Of a stretch of 5,349 bases of DNA, positions 1 to 5,349 are shown one piece after another (within the stretch, counting starts at the first letter, position 1; every line of letters starts with the position of its first letter). Source of the stretch: Clostridiales bacterium (lineage in GTDB: Bacteria > Bacillota > Clostridia > Saccharofermentanales > UBA5734); the NCBI GenBank assembly GCA_007133255.1, contig SLMY01000173.1, forward strand, positions 1 to 5,349, written 5' to 3'. The notes under the pieces were generated by a model, which was not told the origin of the DNA, searched no databases, and saw only the letters and a program-made list of their open reading frames with translations. The position numbers were made by a program, and so were the translations under genes.

Positions 1-33
1 AGCCAGGATCTGCTTACTCTTATTTTTGGCCAT
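1..33 (-). CDS. Start of a second ABC transporter gene, probably sugar permease (partial, 11 codons)
   Basis: Only the first 11 codons are visible (MAKNKSKQILA), running off the left edge. The start is supported by a purine-rich ribosome binding site (GAGAGG at 46-41), 7 nt before the ATG. It begins 17 nt after the stop of the LplB-type permease, so the two are almost certainly co-transcribed. In LplB/YtcP systems the next gene is usually the second membrane permease (YtcP/LplC type), whose N-terminus is often short, polar and lysine-rich like this one. Too little sequence is present to confirm the family; a solute-binding protein is less likely because no lipoprotein signal is starting here. 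The gene's existence is fairly sure; its identity is inferred from position. Confidence 0.65.
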   Translation of the reverse strand, partial: MAKNKSKQILA

Positions 34-50
34 GATTTTTCCTCTCTTTC

Positions 51-1064
51 TCAGAATAGCGCGTTTTCTGCGTCAACCTTGCGTACAACTCCGTTGGCGA
101 TCAAGATTGTGATCAAACCGAAAACCGACTGGAGCAAGCCAGCAGCGGCGGCAAACCCATAGTTCGCTTGTCCCATCAGCGCTTTAAACACATAAACGTC
201 AATCGTCTGCGTCACATCAACCAGCGGGCCGGAATTTCGCGGCACCTGGTAAAAAAGGCCGAAGTCAGTTGAGAAGATACGTCCGACGGCCAGGATAAAC
301 ATGATCAGAATAATCGGTTTAAGCATAGGCAGGGTAATATACTTGATCTGCTGAAATTTCCTGGCACCATCAATGATCGCGGCTTCATACAGCGCGCCGT
401 CAATACCTGAGATACTGGCCAGGTAAACAACCATGCCATAACCGGTACCTTTCCAGAGATTCAGAAACACAATGATGTATGGCCAGTACTGCGGCTGCAT
501 ATACCACTGAACTCTATCGCGGCCAGACTCCGCGAAAAAATTATTGATCAGACCTTTATCAACACTAAGAAATGAAAAAACAAAGTAGCTGACAACAACC
601 CAGGACAAAAAGTGTGGCAGGAACATGGCAGTCTGGCAGACTTTCGCCAGTTTTTTCGAGTGCAGCTGTGAGATCATCAATGCCAGACCAACCGAAAAAA
701 GCAAACCAGTGATAATAAAAACGACGTTATAGCCCAGCGTGTTGCGAAACATGAGCGTGGCGTCTCTGCTGCCAAATACAAAACGGAAATTATCAAATCC
801 GGCGTTTTCACTGGTCAGGACATGAGTCAGAAAGTTTGTGCCGCGACGTGGGGCACGAATTCGTTTGAAGGCGATCAGAATACCGAACATAGGCATATAG
901 GTAAACAAGATATACCAAATCGTGGTCGGCAGCGCTAACAACGTTAATTCAAAGTCATCCATTGAAAAGAATTTCTTTTTCCTTCCAAGCACTTTTTCCT
1001 TTTTCAAAATGTGCCACACTCCTTTTCTCATACAGCAATCTACGTGGACAGATCGCCTTTCCAT
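51..1064 (-). CDS. LplB/YtcP-type carbohydrate ABC transporter permease
   Basis: This 337-residue inner-membrane permease would form half of the channel of a CUT1-type sugar importer. About six hydrophobic segments are visible, near residues 40-66, 110-132, 145-166, 195-218, 250-262 plus following residues, and 312-332. The ATPase-contacting EAA loop is clear: EAAIIDGA at 227-234 followed by the conserved LP at 245-246. The segment around residues 56-66 (YMPMFGILIAF) is typical of the LplB branch. The N-terminus carries an unusually long basic stretch (KKEKVLGRKKK, 21-31). I chose the ATG at 1064 because AGAGG (1077-1073) lies 8 nt upstream; the frame is open further, to a TTG at 1124, but without a ribosome binding site. 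An ATG at 1031 would give a length closer to family norms but also lacks one. No ATPase gene is visible, and many such systems share a distant MsmX-like ATPase. The substrate (an oligosaccharide or glycoside) cannot be told from this sequence. Confidence 0.93.
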   Translation of the reverse strand: MERRSVHVDCCMRKGVWHILKKEKVLGRKKKFFSMDDFELTLLALPTTIWYILFTYMPMFGILIAFKRIRAPRRGTNFLTHVLTSENAGFDNFRFVFGSRDATLMFRNTLGYNVVFIITGLLFSVGLALMISQLHSKKLAKVCQTAMFLPHFLSWVVVSYFVFSFLSVDKGLINNFFAESGRDRVQWYMQPQYWPYIIVFLNLWKGTGYGMVVYLASISGIDGALYEAAIIDGARKFQQIKYITLPMLKPIILIMFILAVGRIFSTDFGLFYQVPRNSGPLVDVTQTIDVYVFKALMGQANYGFAAAAGLLQSVFGLITILIANGVVRKVDAENALF

Positions 1065-1083
1065 TGTTATAACCTCTGATTTC

Positions 1084-1111
1084 ATTATAGCTTTTCGACG
1101 ATATTTATCAA
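1084..1111 (-). promoter_or_regulatory. Proximal sigma-A-like promoter (P2) of the permease operon
   Basis: On the minus strand TTGATA (1111-1106) and a perfect TATAAT (1089-1084) are separated by 16 bp, a good housekeeping promoter match. The predicted start of transcription would be about position 1077, which is where the permease ribosome binding site begins, leaving a leader of only about a dozen nucleotides. Either this promoter makes a very short leader or the match is a chance product of AT-rich DNA. Confidence is limited for that reason. Confidence 0.4.
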
Positions 1112-1279
1112 GTATTTTTAGCAACTTTTTGTGATGTATGCACGAGATTGAAACAAATAAACTCGTTGATTGCGAAATTATCTGGCTTATTGACCAAACT
1201 AATCCAAGTCAATCGCTTATTGTTCTCGTAACAGTCCAATCTGATTCGCTATAAAAAATCTTTCAGGAAATACGCTTTG

Positions 1280-1330
1280 ATATATCATTTCATATCATTT
1301 TACACTTTAAAATATATCATTTCATATTTT
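1280..1330. repeat. Helically phased ATATCATTT repeat cluster over promoter P1
   Basis: A 16-bp sequence, ATATATCATTTCATAT, occurs exactly at 1280-1295 and 1312-1327, offset by 32 bp (close to three helical turns). The shorter unit ATATCATTT occurs at 1282-1290, 1292-1300 and 1314-1322, spaced 10 and 22 bp, with a degraded fourth copy (CATATTTT) at 1323-1330. All copies would therefore face nearly the same side of the helix. The cluster overlaps the -10 box and the predicted transcript start of P1, so an operator role is the natural reading. AraC-type regulators, common partners of LplB/YtcP transporters, bind direct repeats, but assigning one here is inference. Confidence 0.55.
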
Positions 1331-1339
1331 GACTGTCAA
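1311..1339 (-). promoter_or_regulatory. Distal sigma-A-like promoter (P1) of the permease operon
   Basis: On the minus strand a perfect TTGACA (1339-1334), a 17-bp spacer and TATATT (1316-1311) form a near-consensus housekeeping promoter, with a predicted transcript start near 1304. It points toward the permease gene. Its spacer and -10 box are covered by one copy of a 16-bp repeat, the initially transcribed region by the other copy, and a TGTTATAACA palindrome lies 2 bp upstream of the -35 box. This layout suggests repression by a protein bound over the promoter, though no regulator gene is in the window. Confidence 0.55.
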
Positions 1340-1341
1340 CC

Positions 1342-1351
1342 TGTTATAACA
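1342..1351. promoter_or_regulatory. TGTTATAACA palindrome upstream of P1
   Basis: This is a perfect 10-bp palindrome ending 2 bp upstream of the P1 -35 hexamer on the transcribed strand. Its 8-bp core GTTATAAC recurs at 1066-1073, at the translation start of the permease. The two copies could be operator half-sites for one dimeric regulator, but a short AT-rich palindrome may also arise by chance. Confidence 0.25.
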
Positions 1352-1602
1352 AACAAATACAGGCAATTCAAAATTTAAAACTGCTGCACAAATCTGTAAA
1401 ATTTAATGAAAATAAATGGTATGTTAAAACGTGCAAAAATGAATGCTTTTATCTGTCTGGACAAACAGGTTTCTGTCTTTGAACTCGTGTTTTGGCGTCA
1501 GAAAACCTAGTCCTGTCAAGTTCATTATGCTGAAAAGCAATTTGATAGCCTGTATGTCTCGACTGGAGTCTTTTTGACCCGCGAAGGCGGTTTATAAGCT
1601 AG

Positions 1603-2979
1603 TTAAAGCCACTGAGTCACAATTGACTCTGCCTCGTCCAGCAGATCCAGGTCTGTATAAAGCTGAAGAACAGTATAGCGGTCTCGCATCTCAGCCGCGT
1701 GCCTGACCGCGAGGAGAACCTGACTGTCTTCTATACCCAGCTCCACTGGTGACACAGGGGCGCCTACGCTTTGAAGTGCCTGGTAGATTTGATCAGGCTC
1801 AGGAACCAGATCTGCCGCCGCACGCCTGATCTGCTCCCAGTTTTTTTCTGCCGCCGCAAGGCGCGAAAGGGTTCGATCCGGGCTGTTCTTAGCGGTTTTC
1901 CGGCCAAGCGCGATCACTTCAGGGGCACCGGTGCCATAGACATTTTCAATTGTCGCGGCCCATTGATCGAATGAAAAGCGGGCGGCTTTTTTTCGTGCCC
2001 GTTCAAAATCAGGCTGAAGCTTTTGTATATGATGGTATAAGGACGCGATCATCGGTGTGGCCAGTCCAACTTTAGACCCATGAAGTACGGGCGGCTTTTT
2101 CTTTTGCATGAGAACCATTTCCCAAAAATGCGACAGATGATGCTCAGCGCCGGATGCCGGCCGGGAATTTCCGGCATAACTCATGGCGATGCCGGTCATC
2201 AGCAAGCCTTCCATTGTTTCACGTACAGCCTGAGGATCCCTGCCTGCCAGCTGCCTGGCCTGGCTCAAAGAACGATCAGCTGTCTTTGTGACCATATCCG
2301 CTATCAGCGGACATTCATATTCATGCTCCACTATGCCGCCTAACCGCCAGTCTGCCAGAGCCGTATATTTTCCGAGGATATCACCCAGTCCGGCGGCCAG
2401 CATCTTGCTCGGGCAGCTGGCCAGGATATCGGGCTGAGTCACCAGCGCTGCCGCGCCCCAGGTTTCATATGTTGTTTTCAGGTTATTATGGATCATAGGC
2501 GCTACACTGGAAGCGTAACCATCCATAGACGGCGCGGTCGGCACACAGATATAGGGCTTTTGTGTTTTATAACTGACAAACCTGACAAGATCATTAATCG
2601 TACCCGAGCCCGCGGCGATCAGGACAGCTGTATGAGGCCGCAAAGCCGTGATCACTTGAAAAACCGCCTTTTCATCGGGTATCAAGTCTGGCTTTCCGGG
2701 AAAAACCAGCTGACTGACCTTGATGTGATCAGCTGTGAGCAGCTGGCTGACTGTTGAACCAGCGGCCTGCCAGGTATTGTCATCCGCGATAATTAAAGCG
2801 CTTTGGCTGTCAGGATCAAAGCCTGATCCATCCGCTTTTTTCTGATCTCTGACAAGTGATGGCAACTGGCTGATCGCGTGATCATCGATCAGAAGCTGGC
2901 GGATATCGGTTCTGTGCCGTCTGCCGCAGCTGCATTCAAAATCAGCCGCCGCGTAGTCCATGATTGTTTTTGCCGGCAT
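1603..2979 (-). CDS. araM: sn-glycerol-1-phosphate dehydrogenase (AraM/EgsA family)
   Basis: A 458-residue cytoplasmic member of the metal-dependent (iron-type) alcohol dehydrogenase superfamily, AraM/EgsA branch, expected to reduce DHAP to sn-glycerol-1-phosphate with NAD(P)H. The nucleotide-binding signature AAGSGTINDL is at 122-131 and the family block PTAPSMDGYASS at 147-158. Likely metal ligands are D200 in GLGDILGKYTALADW, H280 in GAEHHLSHFWEM and H300 in HGSKVGLAT, so the site looks intact. The N-terminus carries CSCGRRH (16-22), a feature I recall in clostridial relatives. The protein is longer than Bacillus AraM (about 390-400 residues), partly through a polar insertion near 45-60. 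AAGGAG (2990-2985) lies 5 nt before the chosen ATG. It is the last gene of the cluster, 91 nt after glpP. Substrate enantiomer is assigned from family resemblance; a different polyol phosphate cannot be excluded. Confidence 0.88.
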   Translation of the reverse strand: MPAKTIMDYAAADFECSCGRRHRTDIRQLLIDDHAISQLPSLVRDQKKADGSGFDPDSQSALIIADDNTWQAAGSTVSQLLTADHIKVSQLVFPGKPDLIPDEKAVFQVITALRPHTAVLIAAGSGTINDLVRFVSYKTQKPYICVPTAPSMDGYASSVAPMIHNNLKTTYETWGAAALVTQPDILASCPSKMLAAGLGDILGKYTALADWRLGGIVEHEYECPLIADMVTKTADRSLSQARQLAGRDPQAVRETMEGLLMTGIAMSYAGNSRPASGAEHHLSHFWEMVLMQKKKPPVLHGSKVGLATPMIASLYHHIQKLQPDFERARKKAARFSFDQWAATIENVYGTGAPEVIALGRKTAKNSPDRTLSRLAAAEKNWEQIRRAAADLVPEPDQIYQALQSVGAPVSPVELGIEDSQVLLAVRHAAEMRDRYTVLQLYTDLDLLDEAESIVTQWL

Positions 2980-3070
2980 GTTATCTCCTTTTGTCTTTCA
3001 TCTTTCTGATATTGATACAGATGCTAATATGTTCATGACCCGGCTGGTAAAGATCCATACGCTGGTGTTT

Positions 3071-3679
3071 TTAAACTAATGAGCTTTCCTGTTCAAAATC
3101 CGCCAGGTTCCACAGTTCTGGCTCTCCGGTTGAAACAGCCAGCGCCCCGGCACCCAGGGCTTTAAGAATTTCAGACCGTTCACTAATCAGGCCGCCGGCG
3201 ATCAGGGGCCTGTCGAACAAGCTGACCGCCATGCTGATCGCTTTATCAGCGACACCGGGCAGTACTTCAACCAGATCAGGATCGCTTGCTTTTATGTGCC
3301 GGCTGCCGTCTTGCAGAGCACTTGAATCGAGCAGAAAAATTCTTTGCACAGTCAGCAGGCCGGCCGCGCGCGCCCACTTGATACTGGCGGGACGCGTGGT
3401 GATAATGCCATGCGGCCTGATCTGCCTGGCAATAAATAAAACACCTTCCTGATCAGGCTTCAGGCCAGCCACCAGGTCAAGATGTAAAAAGCACAGGCGA
3501 TTCGCGGCTTTTAGCAGTCGGCAGCGTTCCGCGAGATTATTAATCGAACCGGCCAGCAGAAAAATAATCCGCGCTGATGACAGCATCGCCTGATGCAGCT
3601 GTTTGTCATCACGCACAGCCGCTATCACCGGATGGCGGATCATGATATCTATCATTTGCTGCTTGCTGATATCTGGCAT
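3071..3679 (-). CDS. glpP: Glycerol-3-phosphate-responsive antiterminator GlpP
   Basis: This 202-residue protein matches the GlpP family, which in Bacillus binds glp mRNA leaders when G3P is present and prevents premature termination. Family blocks appear in order along the expected TIM-barrel-like fold: HPVIAAVRDD (16-25), HLDLVAGL (66-73), GIITTR (91-96), QRIFLLDSSAL (112-122), DLVEVLPGV (135-143) and PLIAGGLI (158-165), then a conserved C-terminal stretch with ALAVST and ELW. The length is close to the usual 180-200. I chose the ATG at 3679 because AGGAG stands 5 nt before it; an in-frame ATG at 3697 has no ribosome binding site. Its position after the oxidoreductase genes fits a regulator encoded with its own target pathway. 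The leader terminator it would control is not in the window. An imperfect hairpin lies just upstream of its gene. Confidence 0.92.
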   Translation of the reverse strand: MPDISKQQMIDIMIRHPVIAAVRDDKQLHQAMLSSARIIFLLAGSINNLAERCRLLKAANRLCFLHLDLVAGLKPDQEGVLFIARQIRPHGIITTRPASIKWARAAGLLTVQRIFLLDSSALQDGSRHIKASDPDLVEVLPGVADKAISMAVSLFDRPLIAGGLISERSEILKALGAGALAVSTGEPELWNLADFEQESSLV

Positions 3680-3710
3680 ACTCGCTCCTGAACGCATGGG
3701 CTATGAACAC

Positions 3711-3759
3711 ATGGCTATATGAGTTCTATCTAAACCTCAAAGGATGGATAGGATAGCAT
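3711..3759 (-). promoter_or_regulatory. Imperfect nested hairpin upstream of glpP
   Basis: In the 96-nt gap between the DUF1667 gene and glpP the transcript can pair with itself in nested arms: GCTAT/ATAGC (3753-3757 with 3714-3718, extendable by flanking ATG/CAT across one bulge), then CTATC/GATAG (3726-3730 with 3747-3751), then a weak CCT/AGG tip (3735-3737 with 3741-3743). The internal loop is lopsided (7 nt against 1). There is no U-run, so it is not a simple terminator. It could be an mRNA processing or stability element or a GlpP-binding site; none of these is shown. Confidence 0.3.
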
Positions 3760-3775
3760 TATTCTACCATTTTCC

Positions 3776-4132
3776 TTATACCAGATCACGTGTGGCGATA
3801 ATATCTACCTGTGTGCCCAGCACATTCTTGATGATCACATCACCTATGGCGACCGGCAGCTTCACCTGTGCTGTCCTGATTTCACGCAGACAGTCGAATA
3901 TCAGCTGTTTAGGGACAGGCCGCTCGGTTCTGACACTTAAGGGTTCCTGGCGGCCTGGCACGGCGATCAGGCTGGTTACCATGCGTTTTGGATTCAAAAC
4001 CTCATCCTTCGCGTACCGGACACCCCGGGCACATACATTTCCCCGTACTTTCGCCACCTGGTTATCTCGTACGGTCACATTCAATGTACAGCCCATCGGG
4101 CAGCCAATACAGACAATTTCTCTGTCAGGCAT
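3776..4132 (-). CDS. DUF1667 four-cysteine protein, partner of the FAD oxidoreductase
   Basis: A 118-residue DUF1667-family protein. Near the N-terminus it has CIGCPMGC, giving cysteines C8, C11 and C15, with a fourth in GNVC (C34). This spacing suggests a metal or iron-sulfur site, although the exact cofactor is not settled by sequence. The C-terminal half has the family blocks VPKQLIFDCL, LPVAIGDVII and a closing GTQVDIIATRD. Members are typically encoded directly after an FAD oxidoreductase in anaerobic G3P dehydrogenase operons and are presumed to be a small electron-transfer or assembly subunit. The start at 4132 gives AAGGAG 9 nt upstream; a TTG at 4150 and an ATG at 4141 are in frame but sit before or against that site. 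It overlaps the preceding gene by 8 nt, which implies translational coupling. Family is sure, function is inferred. Confidence 0.9.
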   Translation of the reverse strand: MPDREIVCIGCPMGCTLNVTVRDNQVAKVRGNVCARGVRYAKDEVLNPKRMVTSLIAVPGRQEPLSVRTERPVPKQLIFDCLREIRTAQVKLPVAIGDVIIKNVLGTQVDIIATRDLV

Positions 4133-5349
4133 GTTCAGCATCTCCTTCAATTTCTATTGTCAGGGCTTTGAGCTCTTTTCCCGGCAGTTTATCAGGATCA
4201 AGATCAATCAGCACCATCTCACCCGGCGTCATGATTAACTTCTTTTGCCTGAGTACCTGTTTCTGGTCAGCTTTGACGACAACAGCGCCGCCTTTGTAAA
4301 CCCCGTCTGTGCGAAAGCCAACACGCCATTTACCTGCTTCATCTAAACCAGCATGAGACTGGCCCAGCTCAATAAACTGCGGCACAACACCTCTTACCCC
4401 TTTTCCCTCAATAACCGGAACGGCATGGCGTATATAAGGTTCACTGGCTGCCAGCTCTTCTCGCTTCGTCTCAAGCCAGCGGACAGCGGCCAGCCCGGCT
4501 CTATGCGCTTCCGCTGATACTTCATCAACCAGATCATGTACATGCAAAACATTGCCGCAGGCATAAAGCCCGGGTATTTCTGTAGCCAGATACTGATCAA
4601 CAACAGGGCCGCGGGTGCTGTCAGCCAGTCTGACACCCGCCTGCCGCGATAACTCGTTTTCAGGAATCAGACCAACTGAAAGCAGCAGCGTGTCGCAGTC
4701 AAGCCGCCGGGCTGTTTCCGGCAGCACCTGCCTTGTGTCAGGATTGACACTGGCGATCGTCACGCCCTCCAGGCGCTCTTTTCCGTGAATTTCAATAACA
4801 GTGTGATTAAGCAGCAGCGGAATATCAAAGTCCTGCAGGCACTGCACGACATTTCGTGTCAGCCCGCTTGAATAGGGCATAATCTCAACACAGGCCAGTA
4901 CCTTGGCACCTTCAAATGTCATGCGCCTGGCCATAATCAGCCCAATGTCACCCGATCCCAGAATAACAATGCGGCGTCCCGGCATGTAGCCTTCCAGGTT
5001 TGAAAGCCGCTGCGCGGTTCCGGTTGTCATTATGCCGGCGCATCTTGTACCCGGAATCCCAAGCGCGCCTCGTGGTCTTTCGCGGCAGCCCATGGCCAGA
5101 ATAACAGCGCCGGCCTGTATCTGTTTTAAACCGATAGCCGGGCTGACAACAATGACTTTTCTGTCTTCTGTCAGTTCAAGCGCCATTGTTGAGCAAAGAT
5201 ACGGAATCTTTCTTTTTTTAACATCTTTTACATAGCGGCTGGCATATTCAGGACCGGTCAGTTCTTCGTTAAACCGGAAGATACCAAAACCATTATGGAT
5301 GCACTGATTTAAAATACCACCCAGGCGTTCATCGCGTTCTATTATCAGC
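4125..5349 (-). CDS. FAD/NAD-dependent oxidoreductase of a glycerol-3-phosphate dehydrogenase operon (5' partial)
   Basis: The frame is open to the right edge; 407 C-terminal residues are visible and roughly 20-35 are missing, including the GxGxxG of the first FAD-binding fold. An internal ATG at 5186 is not the start, since typical family sequence continues upstream: the acidic end of the FAD fold (LIIERDERLGG, visible residues 1-11), then QCIHNGFG with C16 and H18. Further on are AMGCRERPRG (85-94), a second dinucleotide fold with GSGDIG (131-136), and the FAD-contacting YACGN (262-266), followed by a roughly 100-residue C-terminal domain. This is the pyridine-nucleotide-disulfide-oxidoreductase-like family found with GlpA-like proteins and DUF1667, sometimes labelled GlpB. 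It probably passes electrons from G3P oxidation to NAD or another carrier. Its stop overlaps the DUF1667 start. Electron acceptor is unknown. Confidence 0.9.
   Translation of the reverse strand, partial: LIIERDERLGGILNQCIHNGFGIFRFNEELTGPEYASRYVKDVKKRKIPYLCSTMALELTEDRKVIVVSPAIGLKQIQAGAVILAMGCRERPRGALGIPGTRCAGIMTTGTAQRLSNLEGYMPGRRIVILGSGDIGLIMARRMTFEGAKVLACVEIMPYSSGLTRNVVQCLQDFDIPLLLNHTVIEIHGKERLEGVTIASVNPDTRQVLPETARRLDCDTLLLSVGLIPENELSRQAGVRLADSTRGPVVDQYLATEIPGLYACGNVLHVHDLVDEVSAEAHRAGLAAVRWLETKREELAASEPYIRHAVPVIEGKGVRGVVPQFIELGQSHAGLDEAGKWRVGFRTDGVYKGGAVVVKADQKQVLRQKKLIMTPGEMVLIDLDPDKLPGKELKALTIEIEGDAEHA
4142..4147 (-). promoter_or_regulatory. Ribosome binding site setting the DUF1667 start
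   Basis: AAGGAG lies inside the last codons of the upstream oxidoreductase gene, 9 nt before the ATG at 4132. It decides against the earlier in-frame TTG (4150) and the ATG immediately adjoining the site (4141), and shows that translation of the two proteins is coupled. Confidence 0.7.

Larger units (their letters stand above)
1065..1602. other. 538-nt AT-rich intergenic control region
   Basis: This gap separates the dehydrogenase gene (ends 1603) from the permease gene (starts 1064). It is much richer in A+T than the flanking genes. It contains two minus-strand promoter-like elements (1311-1339 and 1084-1111), a cluster of ATATCATTT repeats (1280-1330) and two GTTATAAC palindromes (1342-1351 and 1066-1073). 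I found no convincing gene on either strand, no tRNA-like fold and no hairpin followed by a U-run that would end the upstream transcript. From the upstream promoter, the permease mRNA would carry an untranslated leader of about 240 nt. Weak paired elements in that leader include ACGAG/CTCGT arms around 1142-1166 and a GCTTATTG direct repeat at 1185-1192 and 1215-1222. Confidence 0.8.

Noticed and set aside
922..1134. Plus-strand open frame opposite the permease start
   Set aside because: It mirrors the permease N-terminus, has no family resemblance and no plausible ribosome binding site.
1424..1525. A 33-codon minus-strand open frame in the intergenic region
   Set aside because: It has an ATG but no ribosome binding site, no recognisable motif, and lies in low-complexity AT-rich DNA.
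1579..1590. CCGC/GCGG hairpin as terminator of the dehydrogenase gene
   Set aside because: The stem is only 4 bp (5 with a bulge) and on the transcribed strand it is followed by CAAAAAG, not a U-run.
1065..1602. Catabolite-repression (cre) site upstream of the permease
   Set aside because: I looked for the CcpA consensus; the closest stretch, near 1421-1435 (ATGTTAAAACGTGCA), has the CG out of register.
1771..2757. Several plus-strand open frames opposite the dehydrogenase gene
   Set aside because: Their proteins are low-complexity and rich in Arg, Cys and His, as expected for antisense reading of a balanced-GC gene; none shows a domain.
3009..3030. ATATT/AATAT inverted repeat between glpP and the dehydrogenase gene
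   Set aside because: Only five A-T pairs around a 12-nt loop, with no U-run or conserved neighbour sequence; too weak to call a structure.
3744..4299. Overlapping plus-strand open frames opposite the DUF1667 gene
   Set aside because: The minus-strand frame has clear DUF1667 motifs and an RBS; the plus-strand frames are compositional shadows.
4394..4636. Short minus-strand frame inside the FAD oxidoreductase gene
   Set aside because: It lies out of frame within a well-conserved coding region that includes the FAD-contacting YACGN motif.
1..5349. CRISPR array, tRNA, rRNA, insertion sequence or phage elements
   Set aside because: No regularly spaced repeats with unique spacers, no cloverleaf-like arms, no transposase or integrase motifs and no terminal inverted repeats were seen.

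Overview
The window looks like a chromosomal segment from a Gram-positive, Clostridia-like member of the Bacillota. The reasons are the GlpP antiterminator family, the FAD-oxidoreductase/DUF1667 pair typical of anaerobic glycerol-3-phosphate (G3P) operons, the LplB/YtcP-type sugar permeases, strong AGGAGG-like ribosome binding sites, and AT-rich spacers between genes of roughly balanced GC. Spirochaetes and Thermotogae can carry similar glp operons, so the placement is an inference. All genes lie on the minus strand and are read from high to low coordinates.

Upstream module (5349 down to 1603), a glycerol-phosphate cluster. It starts with an FAD/NAD-dependent oxidoreductase cut by the right window edge. 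A small four-cysteine DUF1667 protein follows, overlapping it by 8 nt. After 96 nt comes GlpP, the G3P-responsive antiterminator, and after another 91 nt an AraM/EgsA-family sn-glycerol-1-phosphate (G1P) dehydrogenase. The first two genes, together with a GlpA-like subunit and a glycerol kinase expected off-window, would oxidise G3P to dihydroxyacetone phosphate (DHAP). The last gene would reduce DHAP to the opposite enantiomer, G1P. The 96-nt gap before glpP can form an imperfect nested hairpin.

Spacer 1065-1602 (538 nt). It is AT-rich and has no convincing gene. It holds the apparent control region of the downstream transporter: a near-consensus promoter (TTGACA, 17 bp, TATATT), a helically phased cluster of ATATCATTT repeats lying over that promoter, two GTTATAAC palindromes, and a second promoter-like element (TTGATA, 16 bp, TATAAT) right next to the transporter's ribosome binding site. 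No clear intrinsic terminator separates the glp-type cluster from the transporter.

Downstream module (1064 down to 1). It has a complete LplB-type carbohydrate ABC transporter permease and, 17 nt after its stop, the first 11 codons of a second gene, presumably the partner YtcP/LplC-type permease. The solute-binding protein, the rest of the second permease and any regulator are outside the window, so the sugar substrate cannot be named.

Nothing here amounts to a clearly new system. The most interesting points are the pairing of enzymes for both glycerol-phosphate enantiomers with GlpP, the repeat-covered promoter, and the hairpin upstream of an RNA-binding regulator's own gene.
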